The notes beneath the pieces are model-generated. The model saw nothing but the letters and a program-made list of their open reading frames with translations, had not been told where the DNA came from and did not search any database. Positions 61,281 to 64,000 of a stretch of 64,000 nucleotides of DNA are shown one piece after another. How positions within the stretch are numbered: position 1 is the first letter of the stretch; every line of letters starts with the position of its first letter. The stretch is from Paenisporosarcina indica (GTDB lineage Bacteria > Bacillota > Bacilli > Bacillales_A > Planococcaceae), in NCBI RefSeq assembly GCF_001939075.1, contig NZ_MPTA01000002.1, positions 682,001 through 746,000 of the forward strand. Direction: 5' to 3'. The position numbers and the translations under genes were made by a program.

Positions 61281-64000
61281 TTACTCTGATTTAATCTCCG
61301 GCACCTGAACAATATGATGTTCAGGGTTAGACATAGATCCATTCGACTTCATAAACTGCCCCAATACCATGCACTGACCTTTTCTCAATCTGCGTAAGTC
61401 CTCGATGTCGGCATTTCCGATTCTGTTCGCAATGACTTTCAGTTCGCTTTCTGCTGGGTTAAAGTAAACCTTTGTTCCAGCATTGTCTAAAATGGCAAGT
61501 TCATTTTTTTCGAAGTTGCTGAATGTTTGCGTTGCAAACATCGCAGCCCAACCGAATTTACGGCCTTCCCTTAACACTTTGGCAGTTGGTGAGCCATCCG
61601 AGAAATCAAGGTTTTGTGCTTCGTCCAATACAACTGGAATCGGTTTTTCTTTCGTACCTCGCTGTGTGTAATACCATAAATCCCACAAGATAAATTCGGT
61701 CATGATACGTTTAATCTCATCCTGGTCGTAGCCAGCCAGCTGGATTACCGTGATTTGCCCTGGGGTATTGAAGTAATTATCCCACTGCGCTTCGCCGTCA
61801 TAGTCAAACGGATCAATATCGACGAATTGAACCAGTCGACTTGAAATGGACTGTAATACTGTGCTTGAGTATCCTTCAAGTTCTTCTATCCGTTCAAGCA
61901 GATGCTCCATTTTCATTTTGTCCCCATACATGTCTATGCCCGCTTTTGTTGCCTCATAGATTGCATTTTTTTGTTGGGATCCAAATGATTTATAGACAGC
62001 TGCGAATACATCCTGGACTCTTCTTGCTGTTTCGGAAGTCTTCTCTATTGACACTCTACCTGCTACTTCTTTTTCACGTCTGACAAATGGATTAATTGGG
62101 AACTTGTCATGATAAACGATTCGTTCATGCAATTTGTCCCCCACACTTGCCAAAAAGGCCGGATCTAGTTGGGTTGTCGTAAAACTACTTGAGTAATCGA
62201 TGACCAATGCTGGTTGACCTGATTTAGAAAAGTCTTTCAGAAGAGACTGGATAAAGTACGTTTTCCCTTGACCTGAACGCCCACCAATCAATAGATGTCT
62301 GTTTGAAAGTTGCGAGTGATTGAATTCCCAGTGGATGGGTTCCTGTCTTTCCAATCCCATTAGTGGTCTAATTCCTGTTTGAGTTACAGTTGGCTCTACT
62401 GAATCATCAGACTTTGACTCCTCCGGAACGTATGGTGCAGAACCATCAGCTACTTTTTCCACATCTTCATTAGGAGGTAACGGATAAATCAACTCTTCTT
62501 CCGAATCAACCGATTTTTCTTCCGGCACTTCTACCTCTACTTCTGGTGTTTCTTCAGGTATTTCTGGTTTTACCGGTGGATATACAGGATTAGGTTTCAC
62601 CACTACTTCCTCTTCTACCACCTCCACCACTTCCGGTAATTCCACAATCTCTATCTCACTGAAGTCATCATTCTTCAATTTTTCCATGGATACGGCTAAA
62701 GTTGCGTATCCTGCTTGTTCTGGAATCTCATAGACGATGACGCCATTTTTTCTTTCTTGTCTACTCTCGGTTATGCCTTTTTTAAATGACATGACCATTC
62801 CTTGGCCAAACTCTGCTCTTAGTGAACTTGTGATTTCAAAGTCATCATTAAGCAGTTTGTCGATCATAGTAGAGCTGACGGTGTAATTCTTTTCAGGCCA
62901 TATATTATTTACTTTCATTTTGTTGGCATTATTGATTAACACGCGAGCAAAGAAGTTTCTCAGGAACTTGGAGTCGAAATTATTTTCTTTTAATAACTGC
63001 TCATCTAGTCTTTCTTTCAGAGCGATTACTTGAGAAATTCCTTTTTCGATTACAGACGATTGATTGTTCCCAATTTTAACTTCAACCGGGTACATATGAA
63101 CCAATACTTTTTCATCCTCGGTTAGCTCTAGTCCCATCATCAATAAATCATCGCTGCAGTTTCCTTTTTTACCGATAGTTTTTCCGGAGAAGATGCCTTC
63201 TTTTTTGCTCAATTTAATATTGCCTGTTACTCGCACGATTTCTTCCATTGATATTGGAACCCATACAATATTTTCAGTTTCAAAGAATAGTAAAGAGCGT
63301 TTAATCGCAGAAACGATACTCATTTTTTCTCGTTTATCGTGTGACTTGCCTTGAACTGCTCGTAGCAACCATTCTCCATTAAACGTATTAAAGGCTTTGA
63401 TTACCTCTTCAATTCTCTCGTCTTCTACCGCTATTTGTTGCGACAACAAGAATTCTTTAATCACTTTAAAATATTGATTGGACTTGTCCGTAACGGTAAT
63501 GGCATCGAAATGGCTAGTTGAAGATAATTGGTCGCTATAGTGAACAATGACTAGATTGCTTGATGATTCCTGGAAATACTTCAAATCAACTGCAGGGTCA
63601 ATGAACGTTAACCAATGGCTATTTTTATATAGTTCTGCAAGATACTTTTCGTCTTCATTATTTATATGAAGTGCGAAAGCAATGTTTTTCATATATGGGT
63701 CATGCCCGCCATTTGTACGGTTTGCACTTAGTTCATTAATCTTGGTTGCGTATTTTGTTAACAATGTTTGATTTTGTGCAGCATCTCCTACACCAAACCC
63801 AACTCTGTATCCCCCATCCTCTGTTCGATGAGAAGATACTGTCGTATAAATACCACCTAAGTTAATGCTACTAGGAGCTTGATCCACTTTTTGTTTGGCG
63901 ATATGTTCTTTATTCTTCATTTTGTAGAACGTCACATGACTGTATTCCAGTTGTTCATTGATGTCTCTTTTTGCATACTGTAAGGACGATTGAATGGCTC
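61281..64000 (-). CDS. HerA/FtsK-like ATPase, probable DptH (C-terminal part)
   Basis: The frame is open to the right edge: about 906 codons are visible, and the in-frame GTG at 63935 is not a real start because coding continues upstream with no ribosome site. About 480 residues of alpha/beta protein are followed by a Pro/Glu/Val-rich linker (near 460-540), then the HerA-type ATPase: Walker A GGRSGQGKTYF near 571, PINPFVRRE near 635, and Walker B PVVLDEAQNLDF near 790. The end has KGQCMVLGQFM. This layout fits DptH, the ATPase of the phosphorothioation-dependent DptFGH restriction system. DptF and DptG would lie past the edge. Confidence 0.7.
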   Translation of the reverse strand, partial: AIQSSLQYAKRDINEQLEYSHVTFYKMKNKEHIAKQKVDQAPSSINLGGIYTTVSSHRTEDGGYRVGFGVGDAAQNQTLLTKYATKINELSANRTNGGHDPYMKNIAFALHINNEDEKYLAELYKNSHWLTFIDPAVDLKYFQESSSNLVIVHYSDQLSSTSHFDAITVTDKSNQYFKVIKEFLLSQQIAVEDERIEEVIKAFNTFNGEWLLRAVQGKSHDKREKMSIVSAIKRSLLFFETENIVWVPISMEEIVRVTGNIKLSKKEGIFSGKTIGKKGNCSDDLLMMGLELTEDEKVLVHMYPVEVKIGNNQSSVIEKGISQVIALKERLDEQLLKENNFDSKFLRNFFARVLINNANKMKVNNIWPEKNYTVSSTMIDKLLNDDFEITSSLRAEFGQGMVMSFKKGITESRQERKNGVIVYEIPEQAGYATLAVSMEKLKNDDFSEIEIVELPEVVEVVEEEVVVKPNPVYPPVKPEIPEETPEVEVEVPEEKSVDSEEELIYPLPPNEDVEKVADGSAPYVPEESKSDDSVEPTVTQTGIRPLMGLERQEPIHWEFNHSQLSNRHLLIGGRSGQGKTYFIQSLLKDFSKSGQPALVIDYSSSFTTTQLDPAFLASVGDKLHERIVYHDKFPINPFVRREKEVAGRVSIEKTSETARRVQDVFAAVYKSFGSQQKNAIYEATKAGIDMYGDKMKMEHLLERIEELEGYSSTVLQSISSRLVQFVDIDPFDYDGEAQWDNYFNTPGQITVIQLAGYDQDEIKRIMTEFILWDLWYYTQRGTKEKPIPVVLDEAQNLDFSDGSPTAKVLREGRKFGWAAMFATQTFSNFEKNELAILDNAGTKVYFNPAESELKVIANRIGNADIEDLRRLRKGQCMVLGQFMKSNGSMSNPEHHIVQVPEIKSE

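Noticed and set aside
1-64000. CRISPR array, tRNA, rRNA or complete insertion sequence
   Set aside because: Looked for regular spaced repeats, tRNA-like arms and transposase genes; none was found.

Overview
The window is AT-rich DNA from a low-GC Gram-positive bacterium, most likely of the Bacillaceae/Planococcaceae. The signs are strong AGGAGG ribosome sites, frequent TTG and GTG starts, LAAC lipoboxes, a CcpA-type cre box and dispersed repeats of the kind seen in bacilli. The genus call is inference. No rRNA, tRNA or CRISPR array was seen.

Layout: (1) 1-4.2 kb, leftward sugar-acid locus: IclR regulator, tripartite tricarboxylate transporter (TTT) binding lipoprotein, 2-keto-3-deoxygluconate kinase, KDPG aldolase, then a TctB-like subunit cut by the window edge. 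It has a readable promoter, cre box and operator. (2) 4.4-11.2 kb, mixed genes: lipoprotein, membrane protein, HpaB-type flavin monooxygenase, FMN reductase, DoxX and an acetyltransferase, plus an IclR remnant. (3) 12-18.5 kb: MFS transporter with an M20 amidohydrolase, a small phosphatase-like gene with no normal start codon, a second M20 enzyme, a PH-domain protein, and a MarR/CarD divergent pair with two matching operators. (4) 18.8-26 kb: catechol ortho-cleavage (beta-ketoadipate) operon with a divergent IclR regulator. It has catA, catB, an enol-lactonase, CoA transferase and thiolase genes, but a carboxymuconolactone-decarboxylase-like gene where a muconolactone isomerase would be expected. 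(5) 26-27.7 kb: PH-domain gene flanked by related repeats. (6) 27.8-42.7 kb: two adjacent leftward operons for a polyol or sugar acid. One is deoR, class II aldolase, Zn-alcohol dehydrogenase and FGGY kinase. The other is lacI, RraA-like, Ldh-family, Fe-ADH, aldehyde dehydrogenase, TRAP transporter, glycerate kinase and hydroxyacid reductase. Together they read as oxidation, phosphorylation and aldol cleavage, then clearing of the 2- and 3-carbon products.

(7) 42.9-46.7 kb is a decaying patch: frameshifted ynfA, a small membrane gene with an internal stop, a hydrophobic-peptide gene with three frameshifts, MITE-like repeats, and a pair of direct repeats of about 50 bp. (8) 46.7-64 kb looks like a defence island. 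It holds a giant SF1 helicase with a C-terminal Vsr-like nuclease motif, a DUF2075 ATPase with an N-terminal nuclease motif, a MazG-like pyrophosphohydrolase overlapping a PLD-nuclease/DEAD helicase, a second longer PLD-DEAD-DUF3427 helicase, a NUDIX hydrolase, a small unknown protein, and the C-terminal part of a large HerA/DptH-like ATPase that runs off the right edge. The pairing of nucleotide pyrophosphohydrolases with duplicated PLD-helicases is the best candidate here for a poorly described system.
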